From Dendrocalamus latiflorus (Eukaryota > Streptophyta > Magnoliopsida > Poales > Poaceae): 64,000 bases of DNA. The position numbers were made by a program, and so were the translations under genes. The notes under the pieces are model-generated. The model was not told the DNA's origin. It was given only the letters and a program-made list of their open reading frames with translations, and did not search any database. The stretch covers positions 25,625,606 through 25,689,605 of the forward strand of contig CM029644.1 in the NCBI GenBank assembly GCA_017311315.1. Direction: 5' to 3'. Below are positions 1 through 10,302 of this stretch, piece by piece. Each line of letters opens with the position of its first letter. Positions within the stretch are counted from its first letter, which is position 1.

Positions 1-775
1 GCTCGTCTGACAGAGCCGTTCTGACGCAAGATTTGGGAGTGGTAGTACCGGCCCCAGCAGGGCGGTAGTACCGCTCATCCTGATTTTTACGGGAAAATTG
101 TGCCAAACGGCTAGTTTGGTTGGTGGAGGCTATAAATACCTCCACCACTGCACAAGGGCAATAGTAAGTGACTCATTGCACATTTCTTAAGCCCTAGAGC
201 ATTCACTTCACCTCAATTCTTTCTTTGCACATCAAAGTGAGGTGGTTGAGCATTTAGTGCTAGTTTCCAATTGCAAATCCATTTGGCACTAGAGTTGCAT
301 TCAAGCGAACACCGAGATCTTTTACTCTTAGTGCTTGCCGGCACTTGGACGATCCGGAGAAGGATTGGCTCGGTGATCTTCTCAAGAAGATTGTGGGAAG
401 ACCCGGCATATTGTGAAGGTTGGAGCTCGCCTACCCGGAGTGGGGAAGAGCTACACTAGTGATCGAGGTGCTTGGCTCAATTCGTGGAGCCGGTCCGATA
501 CGTCCGGGCTTACCTCAACGTGGACTAGGGGAAACCGGCAAGTTTCCGATTACCACGGTAAAAACATCAGTCGTGTCTCTTGTCTCTTTAGCTCTTGTTC
601 ATTTGCTTCATTGTGATCATTTATTTGTTTAGAGCTAAGTTGTTAACTAGAATTGTATTGGATTAATTGCTTTTCATCTTTGTCTCTTAAAATTGTGAAG
701 AATTAATCTAGTAAACAAGAAAAATTTAAAAACCTCCTATTCACCCCCCCTCTAGTCGGTATCCTTGATCCTACA
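1..775 (+). mobile_element. Ty1-copia LTR, 3' portion (5' LTR of a truncated element)
   Basis: The block ends in ...CCTACA at 775 and is followed, after two bases, by a primer-binding site and then a gag gene. It is therefore the 3' part of a 5' LTR whose start lies left of the window. It has a TATA box and a C-rich stretch just before the terminus. The same CCCCCC...TCCTACA style of ending is seen in the SIRE-like element at 42656. No matching 3' LTR is visible in the window. Confidence 0.8.
131..138 (+). promoter_or_regulatory. TATA box of the copia LTR
   Basis: TATAAATA lies in a GC-containing context about 645 bp before the LTR end, a plausible U3/R promoter position. Transcription is inferred only. 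Confidence 0.5.
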
Positions 776-777
776 AG

Positions 778-789
778 TGGTATCAGAGC
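778..789 (+). other. Primer-binding site (initiator tRNA-Met)
   Basis: TGGTATCAGAGC is the standard plant LTR-retrotransposon site complementary to the 3' end of initiator tRNA-Met. It starts two bases after the LTR terminus at 775. Confidence 0.88.
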
Positions 790-831
790 TTGGTCTCTCA
801 TTTGTAGACTTAACCGTCTAGAGAGAAAAGG

Positions 832-1974
832 ATGGCTAGTGAGGGGATTTCGGTAGGAAAGGCACCTCTATTTGATGGCTCAAATTATGCTTATTGGAAG
901 ATTAGGATGTCAATTTATTTAAAGGCCATGAGTCCAAATATTTGGAAAATCGTAAATGATGGTTACATCATGTCTCTTGATCCCGATAACCCAACGGAGC
1001 AAGACGGGCGTAACACTCATTTAGATGCCCAAGCCATGAATGCTCTCTTTGGAGCCTTAAACGCGGATGAATTCAATAGAGTGAGCAATCTTGAGACGGC
1101 TCACGCTATTTGGAATACCCTTTCGGAAATACACGAAGGGACATCCACGGTTAAGGAGGCAAAATTGCATCGGCTTAGGATTAAATATGAGACATTCATA
1201 ATGTTGCCCCATGAGGACATCAATGAGATGTACACACGACTCAACAACATTGTGAATGAGCTCAAAGGCCTTGGAACTAACATCTCGGATCTTGATATTG
1301 TGAGAAAGATGCTTAGGGCTCTACCGGAGAAGTACGAAATGTTGGTGACGCTCTTTCTAAACTCACCGGAATTGGCAAGAATGACGCCAACACAACTATT
1401 GGGTAATCTAATTACCAATGAGTTGTACAAGAAGGACAAGGAGGAACTATTGGAGCAATTAACCTCCAAAGGAAAGAAGATCACCGCCTTCAAGACAAAG
1501 GCGGTGGCAAGTGAGGAGTCCGAAGATGAAGAAGAGGATTCCGAAGAGGAGCTTGCCCTTCTTGTGAGAAAGATGAACAAGTTCATGAGAAGACGCTCAA
1601 ATCGAGGAGGAGGCTATGATAAAGGCAAGAAGTGGCAATCATCCTCCAACAAGAAGTATAGCAACATCCGTTGCTATGAGTGTGACGAGAAGGGGCATAT
1701 TGCCTCTCAATGTCCCACAAAGAAGGATGACAAGGAGAAGTCATCCAAGAAGAAAGGCTATCAAGGCAAGAAGAAGCTTTTCAAGAAGCTCCACAAAGAC
1801 GGCAAAAATGAAGCCCACATTGGTGAGTGGGATTCCGATGCGGAATACTCCGACTCCGATTCTAGCGAGGATGAGTCTCCCAAGAAGAAGGGACTTGTCG
1901 GCATCGCCATCAAGGAAGCTCCATCGCTATTCTCCACTCCCACATGTCTTATGGCAAAAGCGGAAGCAATTTAG
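832..1974 (+). CDS. gag: Ty1-copia gag polyprotein (pol missing)
   Basis: This 380-codon frame starts 43 bp after the primer-binding site. The N-terminus (about residues 10-200) has the DUF4219/UBN2 gag pattern (LFDGSNYAYWKIRM, then ALNADEFNRV and AIWNTL). An acidic stretch follows at about 225-245. A CCHC zinc knuckle (CYECDEKGHIASQC) lies near residue 282, flanked by lysine-rich sequence. Gag forms the nucleocapsid of the virus-like particle in the cytoplasm. The layout fits the SIRE/Maximus lineage. The frame stops at 1974, where gag normally runs on. No protease, integrase, reverse transcriptase or RNase H follows, so the element is truncated and could at most supply gag. Confidence 0.9.
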   Translation: MASEGISVGKAPLFDGSNYAYWKIRMSIYLKAMSPNIWKIVNDGYIMSLDPDNPTEQDGRNTHLDAQAMNALFGALNADEFNRVSNLETAHAIWNTLSEIHEGTSTVKEAKLHRLRIKYETFIMLPHEDINEMYTRLNNIVNELKGLGTNISDLDIVRKMLRALPEKYEMLVTLFLNSPELARMTPTQLLGNLITNELYKKDKEELLEQLTSKGKKITAFKTKAVASEESEDEEEDSEEELALLVRKMNKFMRRRSNRGGGYDKGKKWQSSSNKKYSNIRCYECDEKGHIASQCPTKKDDKEKSSKKKGYQGKKKLFKKLHKDGKNEAHIGEWDSDAEYSDSDSSEDESPKKKGLVGIAIKEAPSLFSTPTCLMAKAEAI

Positions 1975-2274
1975 GTTATGTAGAAGCTGAGGAGATCAAG
2001 TGGATCATATAGTTCAAGTCTTATAAGATTCGGGCTTATGTGCTGGGTTTGCAGATTCTCATGTGTAAGTGGATAGTATCCACTAGGTAGATTAGATCTA
2101 GGGTTAAGAGACAGGGAGAGAGATACCTTCCCTATATAAAGAGATGAGAGGGTATGAGGAGACTTGGGTCTCTTGAGTTTTGTGCTTATGAACAAGTTTA
2201 GTGGGTAAGTTTATGTCATTGGAACATTTGTGTGAGATCCTGGTGCCTTTGTGTCTCTTGTCCTCCTAGGCAAG
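1975..2274 (+). other. Non-coding sequence after the truncated gag
   Basis: No coding frame is credible here. A TATATAAA motif at 2133-2140 followed by purine-rich sequence resembles an LTR promoter, so this may be part of another LTR joined to the gag break. I could not find its termini. Confidence 0.3.
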
Positions 2275-2878
2275 GTTGTTAAAATCACGATTCTAGTCGT
2301 AAAATCGTACGATTCTACAATCCCACGAAGCCAATCTAACTCAAATCGTATCTTGAGTCGCACCTAGTAGAATTGTGGTAGAATCGCGATTCTAGTCGTA
2401 GAATCGTGTAGAATCATGTATCATCCATGATTATGAAAGATTTAGGTGTTTGACTGTGTCCTATCTCTCAATTCATGTTATATGTTAAATACTAAGTAGT
2501 TAATACCTTAGACATTAAGATTTAGAGGTTTAGAATAACAAAAAATTAATTTAATTATCTATTTATTTTATATTTTTATGTAAAATGATCAGATTATGGC
2601 AATATTGATAACATCGCTCTTCTTGTCGTACCTCTTAATGACATAGAATTTAAATCATGATTCTAGTCATGAATAAGATATATTTATTAATCAAATTAGG
2701 TGCTAAATGACCAAATAAAGTCTCATATCACTCTTGGAATGCATGGTTAATTAGAATATATATGTTTTTGGTAGAATCGAGTAGGATCTTAGATTCTACG
2801 ATTCGATCCAAGAATGCGATCCTACCAGAGTGTCTCCGATCCAATTCAGAATCGCGATTCTAACAAACTTACTGCTAG
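2275..2878. repeat. Inverted-repeat element (about 604 bp), MITE-like
   Basis: The two ends are inverted copies: GTTAAAATCACGATTCT on the left and, read on the other strand, GTTAGAATCGCGATTCT on the right. Both subterminal zones are filled with short variants of GAATCGTACGATTCTAC, themselves partly palindromic. There is no coding frame. I could not see a convincing target-site duplication, so the superfamily is unassigned. Confidence 0.5.
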
Positions 2879-5493
2879 AAGTAATGTAAAACCTTTATTT
2901 TCAAGATGCAATAGATCTATAAAATTCGTGCAAGAAGTTGTGCTCTTGTTTTATGGTGTTGCTTTCTTGATTTGAGGTATTTTTGCCTTCTCTTCTCTTC
3001 TTGGGTTTGCTGGTTACTAAAGATGTGTAAGTGATACAGAAACCTCTAAGAGGTCAGATCCCATCCTATTAGACACCCTTCATATCATCTCCTTGAAGTT
3101 GCCTGATTTTGGTCTTATTTTTTGGTGAATCTTGGCATATCTTTGCTTATGAGGTTTTAGCGTGTTTTTTTGTTGTTCTTAGGCTTGATAGATGTGTGGG
3201 AATTGATCTATGGTCATCTTGACCATTCTTAACCCATGAGTAATTGCTAGGCTCATATTTGGTTTTTAGACTAGTTTTGGTGCAACTTTGCTTTGGATGA
3301 AAAAAGTTGATTTTGGCAATGATTTCTTAAATCTCTTGTTAGAATAGGTTCCTGAGGTCTTATAGAAGGTGTGTTTTAAATTGTAAGTGATTTAAAGCTT
3401 TGGTTTTAAAGTTGGATCTTTTGTGGTTTTGGTTGGGTATTATCTATGTTGTGTCAGGGAAGCAGACCGTTTGGAATGTAACGGTACACCATCTGCATTA
3501 TCTAAACTCTGGCTTAAATGTGTAGAGCTTCAGAACTGCAAACCATCCACCTCATACATGCAGACTGTCTGCCCTTAGACTGAGTAGTGACTTGTTTTGC
3601 TCGGTTTTTTGTGGTGTTTCTGCTGTGTGTGTTTAGGTTTTGATTTTTATAATTTTTTATAGCTATTAAAGTGAAAAAACTTGCAATACTTGGGGCAGAG
3701 ATTTTTGTGGCTACCATTTACTCCCTCTATTAGCCGACCATCCATCCTACATTTTTATTTTAGGATGATTATATGCGAGCATATTTTTATTATAGGATGA
3801 TTGCATGCGAGCATATCAATTATCACTAGCGTACTAGAGACCGTTTCCTTTGCGAAACAGATATGATATACAACCCATCGGATATCCTAATTATATTCTT
3901 CAAACATGCCACGCACATCCGTATGGCTGGCTCCATCAAAAGGAGCAACGTACCATGCCCGACGACCCGGCCAGGATCTCCTAGGATTGGGGCTGTAGTG
4001 CCAAAGTGCCAGCAGATAAGGCCCAGAGAACATTCCAAACCCCCTTTAGCTTCTTCCTCTTTTCCTAGTCCCCTTCACAGCATCTCAATTGGTACTACAG
4101 AATATTAGAAAGACCAAAGCTTAGTTATCTTTCTGCACCATTAGCCCGTTTCAACATGGCTGGGACAGAAAGGCTGCCTCATCATTTGCTTTGTCCGGAC
4201 TCGAGAGAGCCAACCGGAGCATAGCCCAACTGACTAGTATCCCGTTGGTCTATCTATATGCTAGGATTCTGTGGTAGAACGTCGTGCTAGCTGAACTATT
4301 TATGGATTTTCCGGGATTTGATGTTTTCGACCTCTATGCTTCATGCATTATTAGAGAGCTGAAGTAGCCACTTTACTTCCTAAGTCTGACCAGAACAAAA
4401 TTCAGGATCGACGAAACTAAAAATGGAAAGAAGTAGCCTGATTGTCCTTGGATAATTAGACAATGTTAAGTTGTTAAATGGGCATACATGTAGCTAGCAT
4501 ACTGCAGGAAGGCCCAAATGATGCATCAGGTGCCCATCTCCTGCTTTGGGCGCGTAGGCTGCTTTTGTGGATGCGCTCTACACGCCCTTTGCATAGATGC
4601 AAGAGAAAGGCCTACGTAAAGCAGGAAAGAACTCCTCAAATGTGATGTGCTCTCAAGGACGAAAGGGCAGTAGAGATCTCCCCCATCCATTCATTGGCCT
4701 AGAAGCTTTTGCTTTTGCCCCATGCAGGACGGGTCACTCCATTGTGTTCGAGTTCGCGAGTCGTAGGACATGTAGTCGTAGGACTAGTCCTATGAGGCTA
4801 TGACTTTGCGAGTACAACATCCATTCATGCAGCACTATAATACACTTGGATGGATCTAAAGTGAGAATCAGAGGTCTTAAGGATTAGTCCTCCGTATATG
4901 TGTCCATCACGTTGCATTTCTAGTAGCATTTACCTAGTACATCGCGATAGTAGCACCGATGCACGACGTGAACGATATCAGTCGATATTATTGTGTGGCG
5001 CATATATATGCGCTCGATCGATATATAGATCGATGCTGAGGGTAGCAGACTAGCTAGCTTCAAGTAAGTGGCCGGATTAATTGGGGACATGTGTGTGGTG
5101 CTATATAGAAACGGAAGTGACGAGGTGAAGTGTAAGGGCGCGCCTTGACTTGTGCATGCATGCATGATGGCGTTTGGCGTACGACATGCACAACAGTGAT
5201 CGATGTGAGCCCCCATCGATCGATCGATTCGATCGATCTCCATCTAAGCGCGTGCGAGCCATGGTGGGGGTGCCGCGGCTCTGCGTGCTCCGTCGCGCCA
5301 TCGCCTTTTCTCCCCCATGCAGGCAGCACCATTATTGCTGCGCGCCTTTCGCCGGCCGGACATGTACACGGCAACTCAAGTCGGTCACCAGCTGATCTGA
5401 GGACTCGAGACGGCACGCCCGTACTAGAGGTCCACTCCGCCGTGTCCGGTAAGTGTTTCAGGGGCTATGAAGATCTGTGCTCTTGTATTTCTG
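2879..5493. other. Gene-poor intergenic stretch
   Basis: I see no supportable gene. Frames here are short and look like chance. The part around 5030-5240 is rich in GATC, CATGCATG and GATCGATC words but has no clear coding structure. A small tandem repeat at 3751 is listed separately. Confidence 0.5.
3751..3814. repeat. 32-bp unit in two tandem copies
   Basis: ATTTTTATTxTAGGATGATT followed by GCGAGCAT occurs twice with a 32-bp period. It lies just after TACTCCCTCT, a sequence reminiscent of Stowaway MITE ends, but no matching right end was found. Confidence 0.5.
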
Positions 5494-6722
5494 TTAAAGC
5501 TTGAAATCGTCTGTGTAAACTTGCAAGTTTGCATCGAAGTTAAGGTGTTGGGCTGGACCCTTCAGATCATCAAACGAATTGTACTTTTCCCCTCTAGCCT
5601 CCCCCATAACAGATAGTAACACTCGTAAGGTCCACAGAATAAGTCTAGACACGGCCCATCTGTACAGGTCAAGTCCATTAGGCCAGATGTTTGTTCTGTT
5701 CATTCCCTGCAAAAAATTTATATAAATTGCAATGTTTATGGTCGATGATCGAGCGTTGCTAATTTTGCTACTTCTTTGCAACGCCACTGCCTGTAACTCA
5801 GCAAGTGAGCTGCTGATGGCATTGCGGATCGGCGGCAGATGGACATGGAACAGCAACATATATAGTTCTACAAAACCTGAACCAAAAGAGTAAAGGGACG
5901 CGATCGAAAATTGGGAGAGAAGGGCATCTGCCATGCATGCATATTGCATTGAACATTCACTATTTTCTGCAGGGATCGAACAACTTGCAGTCCCAGTTTA
6001 CATTATAAAAGCAGAATAAAAGAAAAGTAAAAACTGATCACCCTGCTTGGAGAATAAAAGCCCCGCAATTCTGCGGAATAGCAAAGCATCTCCATCCATA
6101 CCATCGCGACCAGCTCCCACCGATCAGCCGCTGCTTCAATCCTGAGCAACTCAGAAGAGACTTTAACAGCTTGAGCAAATAGAGGGACGTACTGCGAATA
6201 AGAGATGTCCTCACTGTGACCACTGCGAATAAGACTTTCCGGATGAACTCCGTCTGATCAGTACTCAGTAGTGCTATACTGATCAAGCAAAAACAACACC
6301 TCGCGTCGGCCCCTGTTGACCACAAAATGCCCCTCGCTCCCGACCACCACCTTACACTTTGCGACAAGGTACATGACGTAATTCGACAACTCTCTGCTAA
6401 GGTATCTAAACTCGTCGCCGCTGGTAGCCTTGTTGGTCCACAAGCATACGTCAGTAGCAATGTGCCATACAAAGGCACTTCCCACAACATCCGAGCCTTT
6501 GATGTTGCTAACCAACAGTGCTTGTTTAGCTGCACTTCGGTTATAGTCTTCCATCTTCTGTGGTCGTATAAACCTGACTTGACCATAGTATGCGTGGTCG
6601 GTGGTCGCTACAACCACGGTGTGCATGGTTGGAAGTCGCTACGACCACGTTGTGCGTGTGGTCGTAAGTTGTTACCACCACGTTGTGTGTAGTCATAAGT
6701 CGTTACCACCACGTTATGTGTG

Positions 6723-6960
6723 GTCGGAGCTCGTTATGACCACGGTGTGTGTGTGGTCGTAACAGGGTCTTGTGTGTGGTCGGTTACGACCACGGTGTGT
6801 GTGGTCGTAACAGGGTCTTATGTGTGGTCGGTTACGACCACGGTGTGTGTGGTCGTAACAGGGTCTTTTGTGTGGTCGGTTACGACCACGGTGTGTGTGG
6901 TCGTAACAGAGTCTTTTGTGTGGTCGGTTTCGACCATGTTGTAATCGGTTATGATCACAG
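6723..6960. repeat. 48-bp tandem repeat rich in GTGGTCGTA
   Basis: At least four copies begin at about 6755, 6803, 6851 and 6899 (GGTCGTAACAGGGTCTT...GTGGTCGGTTACGACCACG). A degenerate fringe of the same words extends from about 6560 to 7040. On the minus strand one frame reads a 16-residue repeat of the type TDHTKDPVTTTHTVVV. It lies inside the DUF4220 pseudogene. Confidence 0.85.
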
Positions 6961-7674
6961 TGTGTGTGGTCGTAACAAGGTTTTGTGTGTGGTCAGCTTT
7001 GACCAGTGTGGTCGAAGATGACCAGTGTGTGTAAGCTGTCGACTTCGACTGGTCGTTGTAGTTGCTGTCAATTTTCTTGTTCGGATTGGGCAGTAGGAGC
7101 GGTGAGCACTGACTACGACTGGTCACTGTAGCTGTCGACAGCTTCACCCTGATTGAGCAGCGGGTGCGGTGGAGCACTGCAGCTGCTGTCAACGCTCTGG
7201 TTGGACAGCAGAGATGGTGCGCTCTGCCCGGTACTTGTAGTAGTCGTTTTGTCTGTATAAGTTGTTTTGTAACTTGTAAGCAAGCAGAAGAGTTTTGGAA
7301 GAATAGCAAAGGAAGTTGCTCCACTGCGCAAAAAGAACTATCTCCACTCATAAACACAAACTTTGTTCTTCCTGTCCTCAAGAAACATCGTAGTCGTAGG
7401 AACCCCGGTGAGGTCATAATCGTATTTGGGCATGTAGATCCGATGCCGGCTTCCAACATCTTCGTCTCAACCGCCCACTCAGCCCATTGGCCATCGAACT
7501 TGGTCAAGTCCCACTTCTCTGGAGGTGATGTGGCCGCTATTTCCAACAGGTTATCAAGAAGCAGTTTCTTCACGTCAGAATTGAAACCATGACGTGTGAT
7601 GGCTCCCTCGTCGATGCCGATCCAACGCATTGTTTGTTGCAACAGGCTTGATGCTTGTTTCTCTTGGATGCATC

Positions 7675-7779
7675 TGTAAATACGAACGAAACTCGTCAAT
7701 TACAATAACCCATAGGACATATATATAGTACAAGACATAAACCCTAGTACAATAGGAAAATATCTAAATACTCTTAACA
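7675..7779 (-). repeat. 3' LTR of the mini-element
   Basis: It runs TGTTAAGAG...TTTACA on the minus strand, 105 bp, and shares the CCTATTGTACTAGG and ACTATATATATGTCCTA blocks with the other LTR. Confidence 0.9.
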
Positions 7780-7790
7780 CCTTCTCTTAA
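7780..7790 (-). other. Polypurine tract of the mini-element
   Basis: TTAAGAGAAGG on the minus strand directly precedes the TGTTAAG start of the 3' LTR, as expected for plus-strand priming. Confidence 0.75.
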
Positions 7791-9175
7791 ATGTAAAACG
7801 CATGCAATGGCATTACATTCAAAAATGGTTGATATTAAAAAGGAAAATCCAAAGTCCGAGTATTGAATATGTCGTCATAGCGTGTACCTCCTGAAAAATT
7901 ATGCTGGTACCAAAGGATCTCCTCCCATCTAGAATCATACTATAGCCTACAAAACACAAAGTGCAGGGGCTAAGAAAGTAGAGGTAAGTGGGATCAAAGT
8001 CGACCACGGTAACACGATGAGAGAGGATGTGGAACGTGACACAGATAGAGAGAGTTGTCAAATCAAGCCAAAGAGAGATATAGAAGCATGTCAGCGCAGA
8101 TCGTAGCAGTTGCGCAGTGCATAAGAAGTGTAGCAGAGGTGTAGTTCAGAAGAAGCGCGCTGGCCTTAGAAGTTCGAGACTACAACTCAAAGAGAAGTAG
8201 TGGCATTATAAAAGACTTCTACAATCTACAGCGACTCAAAGAGAAGAACAATGCCAGCTGTCATGCAAAAGAAATGAGAGGACCACATTCAATCCAAGAG
8301 GATGAATCATGACTAGCAAAGTAATCGGCTGACTGATAAGAATTTGTGGACTCGTACGACTTTGGCGAACTTAAAGAGACAGATGCTACAGACTTAGATG
8401 GATGCAAACAGAAGACTCAAAAGAAAGAATTCAAAGGCAGCAGATTATAGTAGCAGGCACACCAATACCAAAGAGCTTGCTCCAACATATTCTCAGCTCC
8501 ACCACCACCCCCAACAAAATATCCAACATCTCCTGCCATCCCCCTCCACATTCCCTCCCCCGCCATTTCTTCCTCCCTGCATCCACTCCTCCCATCTCAC
8601 TCCTCCACCAAGGCGATGAAGAGGAGCTGGGAGCAAAGGTCGGCGCAGGCACGAGCGGTCGGGCGCTGATTTGTAGTGGTGGCGGCGGTGAGGAGGGCAC
8701 CGAATCTGGCGACAGAGAGGAGGGCGCCGAATCTGACGATAGGGAGGCTAGATCCGGCGATGGAGAGGCCAAATCTGGGCTTGTCGGCAGTGGAGACGGC
8801 TAGATCCTGCATGGGCGCATGTGCGGTGGCCTAGCGGCAGTGTGGTGGTGCTGTGCGTTGGGAGGGAGCTAGATCTAGCTGGATCTGGCTGCCAGAGAGG
8901 GTGAGGGCGCCGGATCCATGCGAGGAGGTGGCAGGAGCGGTGGACGGTGGCGGCGTTCGCTCGGGCGATGGCAGTCGAGGCAGGCGCGGCGTAGAGAGCC
9001 AATGCAAGTGCGGGCTGGCGATGCGGTGTCCTGGCGGTGTGGAAGCGAGCAAGGACGCGGCGGTCAGAAGGTAGCGGTGGCGAGTGCGGTGGTTGGCAAC
9101 ATGGCCGCCCCTAGGAGTAGAGAGCACCATCCCTGTGGCAGCAACAGAAGATGGCTGAGCTAGTTTCTAAATCAA

Positions 9176-9188
9176 GACTCTAATACCA
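9176..9188 (-). other. Primer-binding site of the mini-element
   Basis: TGGTATTAGAGTC on the minus strand abuts the 5' LTR. It is a diverged form of the initiator tRNA-Met site TGGTATCAGAGC. Confidence 0.85.
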
Positions 9189-9287
9189 TATAAGTATGAA
9201 AGAAGCTTGTCTATTGCAATAGCCAGTAGGACATATATATAGTACGCAACATAAATCCTAGTACAATAGGAAAAGATACCCTTAACA
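9189..9287 (-). repeat. 5' LTR of the mini-element
   Basis: It is 99 bp, TGTTAAGGG...ACTTATA on the minus strand. The terminal CA has mutated to TA. It aligns end to end with 7675-7779 apart from a small gap. Confidence 0.9.
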
Positions 9288-9735
9288 GCATCCACCGATC
9301 ATGTACTGTGGCAGCTTACCCAACCACTCCGCTTTGCTTGCTGGATGGAGATGCCTGACGAGCAATATTGTGCTTGCTCCTGGGAATATCTGGCACAGAA
9401 AACAGTCTTGTGAAAATGAATTGGTACTGCCAAAGGCCCATTATGATGAGATGAATGCCAGGAAGATAGAGGATATCTCTAGTATTATGGCGCCGCCAAG
9501 TAATATGTAAGATATGATAGCATCAGCTCCACTGACTTGACTAATTGCCCATTTTGATCAACCATGGCCCTTACAAATAATGCAAGAGCTACGGAGGTTA
9601 GTCCAAGAGTGGTGAGCCGGTGGAGTGCACAGATAAATGGGTTAATATGGAAGAAAACTGTTCCAAACTTGGTTTACAAATCGTCATAAATCAATGAGAG
9701 AAAGATTTCAACCAACTTGTAAACTGCATCAACTT

Positions 9736-10256
9736 TGTTGGAAATAATCCTGCCGAATCTGTATTAAGTCTAAGTCTGTTTAGAATTAGAAATTTATGTT
9801 TCAGAGTTGGTTTGTGTTTCCGAGTCTAATTTGTAAAGCTATGTATAAATAGTGGAGAAAACCAAAGAAAAGGTGCAGCGATTGGAGCACCACCAAAATA
9901 TTTGTTTATTCTATCGTTAAATTGTTTGCGTTGTCATCGTCGAGAAATAGAGGAAATATGTCGAAGATTACGAGTACTTAGGGCACTCGCAATAATACTC
10001 GAAGTTTACGAGTACTGTAGCACTTGTGGCGTACGAGTATTATAGCTGAGGAAGTCAAAGCGTTCGAGCGCTAACGTACTAACATAGTCAAAGTTGTCTA
10101 CAAGCAAAAGTCATCCACAAACATCCATGAAAGTCTACTGAATGGTCGTATTCTTCATCGTGAAGTCTTATGAGGTGGTCGTAGCCTTCATCCATCAAAG
10201 TGATTGTAACCAACTATAAAGTGGTCGTAGCTATCTTTGCATGGTTGTATTTAACA
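9736..10256 (+). repeat. 5' LTR of truncated copia element
   Basis: It starts TGTTGGAAATAATCC and ends TTTAACA, with a TATA box at 9844-9851. The part downstream of the TATA box carries repeated words such as TACGAGTA and GTGGTCGTAG. Confidence 0.85.
9844..9851 (+). promoter_or_regulatory. TATA box of copia LTR
   Basis: TATAAATA lies 108 bp into the LTR, a usual distance for a copia U3/R boundary. Confidence 0.55.
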
Positions 10257-10258
10257 TC

Positions 10259-10270
10259 TGGTATCAGAGC
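10259..10270 (+). other. Primer-binding site (initiator tRNA-Met)
   Basis: A perfect TGGTATCAGAGC starts two bases after the LTR end. Confidence 0.9.
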
Positions 10271-10302
10271 AGATTCTGATCAACTCGTAGAGGGAGCAGA
10301 GC

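Larger units (their letters stand above)
7675..9287 (-). mobile_element. TRIM/LARD-like non-autonomous LTR retrotransposon, 1613 bp
   Basis: Read on the minus strand, the order is a 99-bp LTR (9287-9189), a primer-binding site (9188-9176), an internal region without pol, a polypurine tract (7790-7780) and a 105-bp LTR (7779-7675). The target duplication GCATC is perfect at 7670-7674 and 9288-9292. The LTRs differ at about 16 of 99 aligned positions by eye, so the insertion is old. The internal 1.4 kb contains a GC-rich section (about 8600-9150) with frames up to 99 codons (8831-9130, -), none recognisable as gag or pol; it may be captured host sequence. Movement would have needed enzymes supplied in trans. 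The size exceeds classic TRIMs, but the LTRs are TRIM-sized. Confidence 0.88.
6040..9690 (-). pseudogene. DUF4220-DUF594 protein, broken copy
   Basis: Three blocks on the minus strand align in order with the intact paralogue at 12440-14659. The first, at about 9690-9290, covers the second membrane region and the GKLPQY motif. The second, at about 7670-7440, carries LLLDNLLEIAA and KFDGQWAEW. The third, at about 6600-6040, carries FVWHIATDVC, RELSNYVMYLVAK and the VWMEMLCY region. The first two blocks are separated by an LTR mini-element (7675-9287), and the reading frame resumes on its far side across the 5-bp target duplication. Between blocks two and three lie about 800 bp of unrelated sequence including a 48-bp tandem repeat. 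Stops and frameshifts (one near 6260) occur, and the first membrane block is missing. The intact family is of unknown function; this copy is dead. Confidence 0.85.

Noticed and set aside
5060..5504. Overlapping 107-119-codon frames on both strands
   Set aside because: Low-complexity GATC/CATG-rich sequence with no domain, splice or promoter support.
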